DNA of 7,032 nucleotides from the NCBI GenBank assembly GCA_903928045.1, contig CAIYPH010000094.1, positions 1-7,032 on the forward strand. Direction: 5' to 3'. The notes beneath the pieces are model-generated. The model was given only the letters and a program-made list of their open reading frames with translations, ran no database searches and had not been told where the DNA came from. The DNA comes from an uncultured Rhodospirillales bacterium. Lineage in GTDB: Bacteria; Pseudomonadota; Alphaproteobacteria; Acetobacterales; Acetobacteraceae. The position numbers were made by a program, and so were the translations under genes. Below, piece by piece: positions 1-6,626 of this stretch; within the stretch, counting starts at the first letter, position 1; every line of letters starts with the position of its first letter.

Positions 1-66
1 CGCTCGCTGCTGCTCAGACAAACCGTCAATCGCCTCAAGCCACTTGCGAAATTCCGCGCTGTCCAT
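1..66 (-). CDS. Partial transposase-like protein, N-terminal 22 residues (IS1595-type suspected)
   Basis: An ATG at 66-64 on the minus strand opens a frame that stays open to the window edge and encodes MDSAEFRKWLEAIDGLSEQQ plus two further residues (R, A). A GAGG ribosome-binding site lies 9 nt upstream of the ATG (about 76-79), which supports this start. The pattern of an acidic/aromatic start, a W-L helix and a G-L-S-x-x-Q-R motif resembles the helix before the zinc ribbon at the N-terminus of IS1595-family DDE transposases. The zinc ribbon and catalytic domain would lie beyond the edge and cannot be seen. With 22 residues the family call is a resemblance only; that a real gene starts here is more secure. 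It runs in the same direction as the EPS operon but is separated from it by 184 nt containing palindromes. Confidence 0.55.
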   Translation of the reverse strand, partial: MDSAEFRKWLEAIDGLSEQQRA

Positions 67-137
67 CGTCACAATCCTCGATACGTCCAAACGATTGAAC
101 CTAATATGAACTACGCATATGATTCGCTAATAGAGCC
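1..137 (-). mobile_element. End of a probable IS1595-family insertion sequence (truncated by window edge)
   Basis: Positions 1-137 are less GC-rich than the neighbouring operon and contain the start of a transposase-like gene reading leftward off the window. Reading the minus strand inward from 137, the sequence begins GGCTCTATTAGCGAATCATA, then continues to a ribosome-binding site and the start codon at 66. A short non-coding terminus of about 70 nt followed directly by a transposase start is typical of a compact IS. The boundary at about 137 is inferred from the change in composition and from the GG-beginning end. The other terminus and the target duplication lie outside the window, so neither could be confirmed. 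Family assignment rests on the resemblance of the encoded N-terminus to IS1595-type transposases and is tentative. Confidence 0.45.
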
Positions 138-205
138 AAAAACTTTTATCCGCTGGCTTCGCGCTCTCCCGGGAGAGAGTGGAGCCATGGAGTGAAAAGT
201 TTTTG
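137..205. repeat. Nested inverted repeat with AT-rich outer arms and GC-rich core
   Basis: The outer arms CAAAAACTTTT (137-147) and AAAAGTTTTTG (195-205) are perfect 11-bp inverted repeats. They enclose a second structure at 155-186: GGCTTC pairs with GGAGCC and surrounds the perfect 14-bp palindrome CTCTCCCGGGAGAG (164-177). The whole could fold as a two-tier stem. The left arm touches the proposed IS end. On the minus strand, the strand of the operon, the GC-rich stem is followed after about 13 nt by a run of five T, so it may contribute to termination after the ATPase gene. It could equally be a small dispersed repeat element into or beside which the IS inserted. Confidence 0.6.
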
Positions 206-226
206 CTTCTTTTATCAAAAAGAAGC
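205..226 (-). terminator. Stem-loop just downstream of the operon, candidate terminator
   Basis: GCTTCTTTT (205-213) and AAAAGAAGC (218-226) form a perfect 9-bp stem with a 4-nt loop, 25 nt beyond the stop codon of the ATPase gene at 251. Its position at the end of a five-gene operon argues for a role in ending or stabilising the transcript. The stem is AT-rich, and on the minus strand it is followed by AAAAACTTTT rather than a clean U-run, so it is not a textbook intrinsic terminator. Together with the GC-rich palindrome at 155-186 it makes the 137-226 block the most likely transcription end. Confidence 0.4.
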
Positions 227-250
227 GCTTGCTTCCTTCATCCCTCCGCA

Positions 251-1312
251 TCACGAGCGGCTCGCGTTGAAGCCGCTGAACATGTCCATCAGGCGTTGGA
301 ACACGCGCTCGCGGCGGGCGACGGTGTCTTCGAGGGCCTGAATGCGGCGGACGAGTTCACCGTAACCGGCGCGGCGGTCCTGGGTGTAGCCGTCGCCGGT
401 TTCGAGGCTGGGTTCGGGGGCGCCGAGGGCGTCGGCGAGGCTGGCCATCCCCGCGGGGAAATCGGCGGCGCCGGCGGCGGCCGTGGGGGTGCCGCCTTCG
501 AGGTCGCGTTGCAGCTCGGCCGCGGTGTTGTCGACCATCGGGCCGGTGATGCTGTTGGCCTCCTCGAGCGCGCCGTAGAGCAGGACGCGCGAGCAGAGCC
601 GGTTGACGCGGCGGGGGACGCCGCCGGTGTAGCGGTAGATGGCGGCGAAGGCGCTGTCGGTGAAGCTGGGGTTGTTGTTCCAGCCGACGGCGTGGAGGCG
701 GTATTCGATGTAGGCGCGGGTTTCCTCCTCGGAGAGGGGGCCGAGGTGGTAGGAGGCGAGGACGCGCTGGCGGAGCTGGTCGAGATCGGGGCTGGCGAGC
801 TTGCGGCGGAACTGGGGCTGGCCGAGCAAGATGGTTTGTAGCGGGGTGTGGCCGCCCTCGATGGTGACGTTGGAGAGCATGCGCAGCTCTTCCAGCGCCG
901 GGAGAGAGAGGTTTTGCGCCTCGTCAACCACCAGCAGGCAGCGGCGGCCGCCGGCGGCGTAGGCGCGTAGCATGTCCTGGAATTCGCGCATCAGGGTGGC
1001 CTTGTCGACGCCCTGGGTGGTGATGCCGAAGGCGGACATGGTGAGGCGGAACAGGTCCTCGGCGGCGACCTGGGTGGTGTTGATGCGGGCGAGGGTATAG
1101 GTGTCGCGATCGAGCTCGGACCATAGGCGCTCGACCAGGGTGGTTTTGCCGGCGCCGACTTCGCCGGTGACGATGATGAAGCCTTCGCCCTGCGAAAGCC
1201 CGTAGATCAGGTGCGCGATGGCCCGGCTGTGGCCCTTCGAGCCGAAGAAGAAGCGGCTGTCCGGCGTGAGCTGGAACGGCATCGCTGTGAAGTCATAGAA
1301 CTTCTCGTACAT
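251..1312 (-). CDS. ExeA/GspA-like AAA ATPase, XrtA/PEP-CTERM EPS-locus type
   Basis: A 353-residue cytoplasmic P-loop ATPase of the ExeA (GspA) type found in XrtA-associated polysaccharide loci (the family I recall as TIGR03015). The N-terminus MYEKFYDFTAMPFQLTPDSR is the characteristic ExeA opening. Walker A is GEVGAGKT (50-57) and Walker B is LLVVDEAQ (126-133). A sensor-like LLGQP follows at 162-166, RQRV at 181-184, and the AAA lid motif GGVPRRVNRLC at 230-240. Residues beyond about 270 form an Ala/Gly/Pro linker and then a charged, probably coiled-coil tail (about 313-345). In ExeA itself the ATPase works with ExeB in placing the secretin, so a role in assembling or energising envelope machinery is plausible here, but the exact function in EPS loci is not settled. 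No membrane segment or peptidoglycan-binding domain is evident. The ATG follows the barrel gene's TGA by 6 nt with only a weak ribosome-binding site, which suggests translational coupling. It is the last gene of the operon. Confidence 0.93.
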   Translation of the reverse strand: MYEKFYDFTAMPFQLTPDSRFFFGSKGHSRAIAHLIYGLSQGEGFIIVTGEVGAGKTTLVERLWSELDRDTYTLARINTTQVAAEDLFRLTMSAFGITTQGVDKATLMREFQDMLRAYAAGGRRCLLVVDEAQNLSLPALEELRMLSNVTIEGGHTPLQTILLGQPQFRRKLASPDLDQLRQRVLASYHLGPLSEEETRAYIEYRLHAVGWNNNPSFTDSAFAAIYRYTGGVPRRVNRLCSRVLLYGALEEANSITGPMVDNTAAELQRDLEGGTPTAAAGAADFPAGMASLADALGAPEPSLETGDGYTQDRRAGYGELVRRIQALEDTVARRERVFQRLMDMFSGFNASRS

Positions 1313-1318
1313 CGCGGA

Positions 1319-2917
1319 TCAGAACGCCTTGTGCATGCCGACAAGGGCCATATCACGAACCGGCGCGGTGCCGAAGCTCTTCCCCTTGGTCTGGGTGTGC
1401 GAGATGAGCGCATTGGTCGACAGGGTGGGCGAGAGCGCATAGGTGACGGCGGCGTTGGCTGCCTCGGTTTCGCTGCTGCCGCCGTTCGAGCCGGTGGTTC
1501 CGCCGGGCACGCTGCGGGTGCCGTACTGCACGGAGGTGGTGCTCGAGAGGGCCTCCGACCAGGCGTGCTGCCAGGCGAGCGAGTTGGTGATGCCGGCATT
1601 GGAGCCGATGCCGCCGGAGGTGGTCGAGGGCGAGGAGATCAGCTGGCGGTCGGTGCTTTCGAAGCCGAGCGTGTAGGTGTCACGGTCGAATTCGAGGGCG
1701 GCGGTGATGGAGCCGGAGGTGGTGCGGTAGACGCCGGGCTGCTGGCCGAGCAGGGAATTGAGGTTGAGCGGCGCGTTGGTGGTGCGGTCCACCGCGATGC
1801 CGGCGGGGCCGACGCCGGCGCCGGAGAGCGCACCTTGCAGGTTCTGCAGCCCGGTGCCGATGCCCTGCGAATAGCGGGCGAGCAGGCGCAGGCGGCTGAG
1901 CGGGGCGTAGCTGCCATCGAAGGCGAAGGAGGTGCCGCCCTGCTGGTGGCCGTAGCTCAGGCTGATGGTGCTGTCGGCATTGGGGGTGAGGCGGAGGCCG
2001 CCGGACCAGGTGATATCGTCGATCGTCCTGGGACCGCCGGGGCCGTAGACGATGGTTTCGTGGCCGACGCTGCTGGTCAGGGCGATGGCGCGGGTGACGG
2101 CGTAGCCGGCGGAGAGGCTGGTGCTGTCGTTGTAGGCGCCCTTGTAGATGCCGGCGCCGACATATTGGGTCGCCATGGCGGCCAGGCTTGCGGTGATGCG
2201 GCCGAAATCGGGGCCGGTGGAGACGGAGGCGTTCTCGCTGTTGGCGGTGTAGTTGCTGTTGACGCCGGCGACCAGCGGGGCGCTACCGCGCGGGGCAAGG
2301 GAGGACATCATGTTTCGGGAGAGCGAGTAACCGGCCTGCAGGGTGGCGGTGTCGCCGAAGCGCTTCTGCAGGCGGGGGCCGGCGGAGAAGGAGGCGCTCT
2401 GCACGTCATTGGTGCGTCCGCTGCTCTGGCTGGAGAGGCCGCCGAGCAAAGGCTGGGTGGCGGCGTAGCCACGCAGATCGGCGAACAGCAGGTCTTCTAC
2501 CAGGGTAGCGGTACCCTGGGCGTTGAGGTTATGGGCGATGCCGGTGTTGCTGCCGTTATAGGCGTAGATGCTGAATTGCGGACTGTAGTTCAGCGTGCCT
2601 TGCAGGCGGTTGGTCTGGGCGGTGGCGGCGATGATCGGCGTGATACGGGTGATGAAATCATGGCCGTAACTGCTGCCGTGCTGAACGCCTGAATCATAGG
2701 CCTGCGTCACATCGATGGCTGGCGATAAGGTCCATTGCCGGTCGGTGGGTGTCGGCGGGTTGGTATCGAAGGTGCGGGCGAATTGCTGGCGCAGGTCGCC
2801 GACGCGGACATCGGTGCCATAGGCCGGCATCAGGCCCTGCCCCGCGGTCTGGGCCAGGACGGGCGCGCTGCTGCAGCCGGCGGCCGCGACGACACAGGCG
2901 GCGAAGCGCCGCTTCAC
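1319..2917 (-). CDS. Outer-membrane beta-barrel protein of XrtA/PEP-CTERM EPS loci
   Basis: A 532-residue exported protein resembling the PEP-CTERM-system outer-membrane barrel family (recalled as TIGR03016). The N-terminus MKRRFAACVVAAAG is basic then hydrophobic, followed by APVLAQ, a good signal-peptidase I site near residues 22-23. AAGC at 12-15 could alternatively be read as a weak lipobox. The segment WTLSPAIDVTQAYDSG (62-77) matches the usual first strand. After it, alternating-polarity strands separated by Gly/Ser/Asn/Thr-rich loops continue to the end, and the last residue is Phe (HKAF), the usual BAM recognition signal. Loops at 425-440 and 468-485 are especially Gly/Ser-rich. The start is a GTG: no ATG or other start lies in frame between it and the upstream stop, and only this start gives a complete signal peptide. 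No ribosome-binding site is visible in the 22-nt GC-only gap after the kinase gene. Likely role: outer-membrane channel or scaffold for polymer export, inferred from context. Confidence 0.9.
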   Translation of the reverse strand: MKRRFAACVVAAAGCSSAPVLAQTAGQGLMPAYGTDVRVGDLRQQFARTFDTNPPTPTDRQWTLSPAIDVTQAYDSGVQHGSSYGHDFITRITPIIAATAQTNRLQGTLNYSPQFSIYAYNGSNTGIAHNLNAQGTATLVEDLLFADLRGYAATQPLLGGLSSQSSGRTNDVQSASFSAGPRLQKRFGDTATLQAGYSLSRNMMSSLAPRGSAPLVAGVNSNYTANSENASVSTGPDFGRITASLAAMATQYVGAGIYKGAYNDSTSLSAGYAVTRAIALTSSVGHETIVYGPGGPRTIDDITWSGGLRLTPNADSTISLSYGHQQGGTSFAFDGSYAPLSRLRLLARYSQGIGTGLQNLQGALSGAGVGPAGIAVDRTTNAPLNLNSLLGQQPGVYRTTSGSITAALEFDRDTYTLGFESTDRQLISSPSTTSGGIGSNAGITNSLAWQHAWSEALSSTTSVQYGTRSVPGGTTGSNGGSSETEAANAAVTYALSPTLSTNALISHTQTKGKSFGTAPVRDMALVGMHKAF

Positions 2918-2939
2918 GGATCGGCGGCGCGGCGCGGCA

Positions 2940-4160
2940 CTAATTGTAGGTGCCGAAATAATGGTAGGCTCCGAAGGTGTAGCTGGTTGTCAGCTTGATC
3001 TTGTTGAGCATCAGGGTGATGGCGGGGCAGGCCTTGATGAGATCGAGCGCGGCGATGATTTCATTGCGCTGGGTCTTTTCCGCCTCCACCACCATGACGA
3101 TCTGGCCGACATAGGGGGCCAGCGTCGCGGGGTCGGAGGTCGACAGGCAGGGCGGCGCGTCGAGCAGCACGATCGCGTTGGGGAAGCGGCGGGCGATGCG
3201 CTCAATGAGGGTCGCCATCGGCCGCGCCGGCGTGTGCTCGGTGCCGATGGTGTGGCCGGAGCCGATCGGCACCACCGAGAGATGTGGAATGGCGGTGCGT
3301 ACGATGACGTCCTCGACGCGCAGCGAGGGGTTGGTGCTCATGTCGAGCAGACCGGGCCGGTCACCGAGGCCGAGTTCGACCGAGATCGAGCGCTGTTTGG
3401 CGTCGACGTCGACCAGCAGCACGTCGCGCTGGGTGTGCTGGGCCATGGAACCGGCGAGGTTGAGGGTGGAGAAGCTCTTGCCTTCGCCAGGGCGCGCGGA
3501 GGTGACCATCAACACGTTGGGCGAGCCGCGGCCGGGGCTGTAATTGGTGTGCAGCGAGCGCAGGATATGGCCGACGGTGATGCGGAATTCCTCGGAAATC
3601 CTGGTGCGCACCTTGTGGCCGACGACCAGGCCGGCGCGCTCCAGCGCCGCCATGTCGAGCGGCGGCTGGGCAGTGGTTTCCGGCATCGACAGCGCCACCG
3701 CGGGGTCGGTGAGGCTGCCGCCCTGGGCGCGCTGCGCGGCTTCACTGACGGCTCGGCTGGGGTCGCTGCTGGTGGGGCGAGCGGATTGGCGAACCGCGCG
3801 GCGGCTGACGGTGACTGCGTTGGGGTGCGGCTCGCCGTCCGCATCTGCCGCGCGGGGCTCGGTGGGGTCCTGGGGCGGGGCGGGGCCGTCCGCCTCGAGC
3901 GGGGCGGGGTCGAGGCCGGATGCGCGCGGCTCGCCGGGGTCGGGCCGCGCCGCGCCGTCATTGTCCTCGGCTGGATCGGCCCCGGCGTCTGGCGTGGCCG
4001 TGGGGGCGGCGGGCCGGCGGATGAAGGGGCGCCGTTCGGCATCGCGGCGGACGACGTTGCGGATGTCGCGCTCGGGGGCCGGCTCGACGGCGGCGAGGCC
4101 GCCGACACCGCGCAGGCGGGAGGCGACGCGCTCGACCAGATGGGACGGATCGTCCGACAT
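2940..4160 (-). CDS. BY-kinase-type tyrosine autokinase (CpsD/CapB/Wzc-kinase family), XrtA EPS type
   Basis: A 406-residue cytoplasmic bacterial tyrosine kinase. The catalytic half (about 180-406) carries Walker A ARPGEGKS (222-229), Walker A' LLVDVDAK (248-255) and Walker B VLLDAPP (331-337). This is the MinD-like fold used by BY-kinases and the PEP-CTERM TyrKin family (recalled as TIGR03018). The C-terminus SYTFGAYHYFGTYN holds four tyrosines (394, 399, 401, 405), the expected autophosphorylation cluster. Such kinases pair with the adjacent chain-length protein, and their phosphorylation cycle controls polymer length and export. The first ~170 residues are unusual: a short conserved-looking start, then a Pro/Ala/Asp/Arg-rich, probably disordered stretch (about 48-135), making the protein longer than typical standalone kinases. 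The ATG has a strong AGGAGG ribosome-binding site (4170-4175) inside the end of the upstream gene, 5 nt after whose stop this gene begins. Confidence 0.93.
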   Translation of the reverse strand: MSDDPSHLVERVASRLRGVGGLAAVEPAPERDIRNVVRRDAERRPFIRRPAAPTATPDAGADPAEDNDGAARPDPGEPRASGLDPAPLEADGPAPPQDPTEPRAADADGEPHPNAVTVSRRAVRQSARPTSSDPSRAVSEAAQRAQGGSLTDPAVALSMPETTAQPPLDMAALERAGLVVGHKVRTRISEEFRITVGHILRSLHTNYSPGRGSPNVLMVTSARPGEGKSFSTLNLAGSMAQHTQRDVLLVDVDAKQRSISVELGLGDRPGLLDMSTNPSLRVEDVIVRTAIPHLSVVPIGSGHTIGTEHTPARPMATLIERIARRFPNAIVLLDAPPCLSTSDPATLAPYVGQIVMVVEAEKTQRNEIIAALDLIKACPAITLMLNKIKLTTSYTFGAYHYFGTYN

Positions 4161-4165
4161 CGTCT

Positions 4166-5803
4166 TTATCCTCCTGTCCGCATCAGCCGGTACAGCAGCC
4201 CGCCATAGACGGCGCCGAGCAGCAGCAGGGACATCGCGAACATCATCACCGAGGCGAGGCGCCCGCGTGACACCGATACATTGAGCAGCGACACGCCGCC
4301 GGCGACCGGCAAGCCCAGCTCGCGCAATTCGTCGATGGTGTGGAAAGACTGGTCGAACTGGACCAGGAGCACCGACATGGCGACCCCGGCGGCCAGCCCG
4401 ATGGCCAGGACGGTGGAAATCAGCAGGGTGCGCTTCGGCGCCACCGGGTTTTGCGGCACCTGCGGCGGGTCGATCACCTGGATCTTGATCTTGTCGGCAT
4501 CGGCCTCGGCGGCGGTGGCGATGCGCATCGACTCACGCCGCGCCAGCAATTCGTCATAGTTCTTGCGCTGAACGTCGTAGTCGCGATTGAGGTTGAGGAA
4601 CTCGGCCTGCACGCCGGGCGCGCTGCGCGCCATTTCCTCCAGCCGGTCGCGCTCGCGGGTGGCATCGGCGATCTGGCGCTGCAAGGAGGCGATGAGTGAT
4701 TCCACCTCATAGAGCCGTACCTTGAGCTGCTCATAGATGGGGTTGGGCAGCGATTTGACCGGCCTCGCCGGGACGGCCGGCTGGTTCTCGGCCGCCTTGG
4801 CCGCGGCCGCGGCATCGGTTTTCGCGGTGGCGGCGGCGGTTTCGGCGGTCTTGCTCGCCGCGGCGGCGGTCTGTTCGGCCTGCGCCTTGAGCCCTTCGAG
4901 CCGGCGCTTGGCGGAGACCACGTCGGGGTGGTTGTCGGTGTAACGCAGCCTGAGATCGTTCAGCTCGTTCTGCGCCGCCTCGACCCGGGGGTCCTTGAGC
5001 GGGCCGGCGGGGCCGGCGGGGCCACCGGGAACGGCGGTGGCCTGGGCCGGGGCGGTCTCGGTCTCGGTGACGATGAGCTGCGGCGTGGAGGTCAGCTCGC
5101 GGTTCAGCAGGTCGCGCTTGGCGACCTGGTCGGCGAGCGAGCCCTGGAGCTGGCGGAGATTGCCCTGCGCCTGGTCGAGCCGGCTGGCGCCGGTATCGCC
5201 GAGGGGGAGCAGGTCGATGTATTTGGCGCGGAAATCGGCGCGCTTGCGCTCGGCGGCGCGCAACTGCTGCTCGTAGCCGGCGATCTGCTGCTGCAGGAAG
5301 AGCTGGGCGTTCTCCATCTCGGAGCGGTTATTGCCGGTCTTGCTCTCGATGAAGGTGGTCAGGATGGTCTGCACCACGTCGAAGGCGAGCTTCGGCGAGG
5401 GGTTGCGGTAGGTTATGGTGAAGAGGTTGCGGGTCTGCGGCGTGATCTTGATTTCGCTGCCGAGCTTGGCGACCAGGGTTTCAAGGTCGGCCGGGCCGGT
5501 GATCTGCAGGTCAAGATCGGTGTTGGAAACCAGCTTCTCGAGATTGGGGCGCGATAGCAGGGTGCGTTGCAGCACGTCGAGCTGGCTGGTCAGCGAACTG
5601 TCGATCGACAGGCCGCGCAGCAGCGGGGTCAGCACCACGTCGGCATCGACATAGAGGCGGGCGCTGGCTTCGTACTGGTTGGGGATGAAGTAGACCCCGG
5701 TCCAGCCGGCGCCGCTGACCAGCCATGACACGGCGACCGCGCCCCAGCGATAGCGCCAGGCGGCAATCAGCATGCGGCGGATGATGATGACCAGCGTACC
5801 CAT
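4166..5803 (-). CDS. Polysaccharide chain-length determinant (Wzz/GNVR family), XrtA EPS type
   Basis: A 545-residue inner-membrane polysaccharide co-polymerase, resembling the XrtA-system chain-length determinant family (recalled as TIGR03007). The first membrane segment lies at about 19-40, followed by the Wzz-type periplasmic domain with YEASARLYVDAD (44-55). Long coiled coils span about 160-235 and 275-340. The return helix carries the GNVR-like region LNRDYDVQRKNYDELLARRE (405-424). The proline-rich motif PPQVPQNPVAPKR (446-458) leads into the second membrane segment (about 459-482), and a third hydrophobic segment near the C-terminus (about 517-537) is usual for this family. It lacks its own kinase domain; the separate kinase encoded next would act on its cytoplasmic face. 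An Ala/Lys-rich stretch (311-340) and a collagen-like GGPAGPAGP (260-268) sit between the helices. The ATG is 11 nt after the export gene's stop; a TAAGG overlapping that stop serves as ribosome-binding site. Confidence 0.93.
   Translation of the reverse strand: MGTLVIIIRRMLIAAWRYRWGAVAVSWLVSGAGWTGVYFIPNQYEASARLYVDADVVLTPLLRGLSIDSSLTSQLDVLQRTLLSRPNLEKLVSNTDLDLQITGPADLETLVAKLGSEIKITPQTRNLFTITYRNPSPKLAFDVVQTILTTFIESKTGNNRSEMENAQLFLQQQIAGYEQQLRAAERKRADFRAKYIDLLPLGDTGASRLDQAQGNLRQLQGSLADQVAKRDLLNRELTSTPQLIVTETETAPAQATAVPGGPAGPAGPLKDPRVEAAQNELNDLRLRYTDNHPDVVSAKRRLEGLKAQAEQTAAAASKTAETAAATAKTDAAAAAKAAENQPAVPARPVKSLPNPIYEQLKVRLYEVESLIASLQRQIADATRERDRLEEMARSAPGVQAEFLNLNRDYDVQRKNYDELLARRESMRIATAAEADADKIKIQVIDPPQVPQNPVAPKRTLLISTVLAIGLAAGVAMSVLLVQFDQSFHTIDELRELGLPVAGGVSLLNVSVSRGRLASVMMFAMSLLLLGAVYGGLLYRLMRTGG
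4170..4175 (-). promoter_or_regulatory. Strong Shine-Dalgarno of the tyrosine kinase gene
   Basis: AGGAGG on the minus strand lies 9 nt before the kinase ATG at 4160 and sits inside the last codons of the chain-length gene. It is the best ribosome-binding site in the operon and fixes the kinase start. The barrel and ATPase genes by contrast have weak or no recognisable sites. Confidence 0.8.
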
Positions 5804-5814
5804 CGGGCGGGGCC

Positions 5815-6603
5815 TTAGAACCAGCTTTCCGGAATGATCAGCGTGTCGCCCGGCACCATCTCGACGTTCTGCTCGATGTCGCCGTCCTTCAGAAGGTCAT
5901 TGAGGCGGACCTTGATGGTCTCCTTCTTGTCGCCGACGGTGCGCACGATCACGGCGCGGTTGCCGGCGGCGAACTTGGTCAGGCCCTTGGTGGAGATCAT
6001 CACGTCAAGCACTGTCATATGGTCCCGGTAGGGGATGGCCATCGGCTCCGTCGCCGCCCCGATGACGCGCACCTGACGGCTGAAGGGGCCGATGAAGTTG
6101 GACACCATGACGGTGACGATCGGGTCCTTCACGTATTCCTTGAGCCGCTCCTCCAGTTCCTTGCCGAGCTGGGTCGGCGTCTTGCCGGAGGCGACGATAT
6201 CAGGGATCAGCGGCATGGAGATGCGCCCGTCCGGCCGCACCGGGATGGATGGCACGCTGAGTTCCGGCGCGCGGTAGACGGAGATGCCGAGCTGGTCGCC
6301 GGCGCCGATAACGTATTGTGCGCTGGAGGCGGCCTCGGGGGCGGCCGCATCGGCGGGCGGAGTGGCGTTCGCCGCGGTCACCGGAGCGGGTGGTGGCGGG
6401 GGCGGGGGCGGGGGCGTCGGAATAGCCGTGGCGGCAGGCGCCGGAGCGGGCGCGGCGACGGCCACTGGCGGCGGGACGGCCGCGGCCGGGGCCGGCTCAG
6501 GCGTATCCGAGCAGGCGGACAGCAGGCCGGCAGCGAGGAAGGCGGCGCATGACAGCGCGTTCCACGGCAGGGAAAGACGATAATATCGCAACAAGGATTT
6601 CAT
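5815..6603 (-). CDS. Polysaccharide export lipoprotein (Wza/OPX-like), XrtA EPS type
   Basis: A 262-residue outer-membrane polysaccharide export protein, first gene of the operon (family recalled as TIGR03027). The N-terminus MKSLLRYYRLSLPWNALSCA is basic then hydrophobic and ends in a lipobox, LLSAC, with Cys31 as the lipidation site. Residues 35-92 form an Ala/Pro linker that includes nine consecutive prolines (64-72). The Poly_export domain begins at YVIGAGDQLGISVYR (97-111) and includes the hallmark PDGRISMPLI (124-133). One SLBB-type domain follows (about 178-255), ending in PGDTLIIPESWF. It is shorter than E. coli Wza and lacks its C-terminal transmembrane helix, as in other XrtA-locus members, so the neighbouring barrel may provide the membrane pore (inference). 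I chose ATG at 6603 over an in-frame GTG at 6627, which would add eight residues before the signal peptide and overlaps a possible -10 element; GGGGTGA upstream of the ATG is a distant ribosome-binding site. Confidence 0.92.
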   Translation of the reverse strand: MKSLLRYYRLSLPWNALSCAAFLAAGLLSACSDTPEPAPAAAVPPPVAVAAPAPAPAATAIPTPPPPPPPPPAPVTAANATPPADAAAPEAASSAQYVIGAGDQLGISVYRAPELSVPSIPVRPDGRISMPLIPDIVASGKTPTQLGKELEERLKEYVKDPIVTVMVSNFIGPFSRQVRVIGAATEPMAIPYRDHMTVLDVMISTKGLTKFAAGNRAVIVRTVGDKKETIKVRLNDLLKDGDIEQNVEMVPGDTLIIPESWF

Positions 6604-6626
6604 GACCGTTTTGGTTTCACCCCGCA

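Noticed and set aside
179..841. 220-codon open frame on the plus strand starting in the left palindromic block
   Set aside because: Its coding-looking part is the antisense of the ATPase gene and has repetitive Gly/Ala/Val/Glu composition with no family resemblance.
1211..2692. 493-codon open frame on the plus strand opposite the barrel gene
   Set aside because: Ala/Gly/Val/Glu-rich shadow of a GC-rich gene, no recognisable domain; the minus-strand product has a signal peptide, barrel strands and C-terminal Phe.
2961..4208. 415-codon open frame on the plus strand opposite the kinase gene
   Set aside because: Low-complexity antisense frame created by codon bias; the minus strand encodes complete Walker motifs and the Tyr cluster.
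4928..5557. 209-codon plus-strand frame opposite the chain-length determinant
   Set aside because: Antisense to the conserved Wzz/GNVR-type protein, with no independent signals.
6019..6552. 177-codon plus-strand frame rich in Gly and Arg
   Set aside because: Antisense of the Ala/Pro linker and export domain of the lipoprotein gene; composition reflects the complement of Ala/Pro codons.
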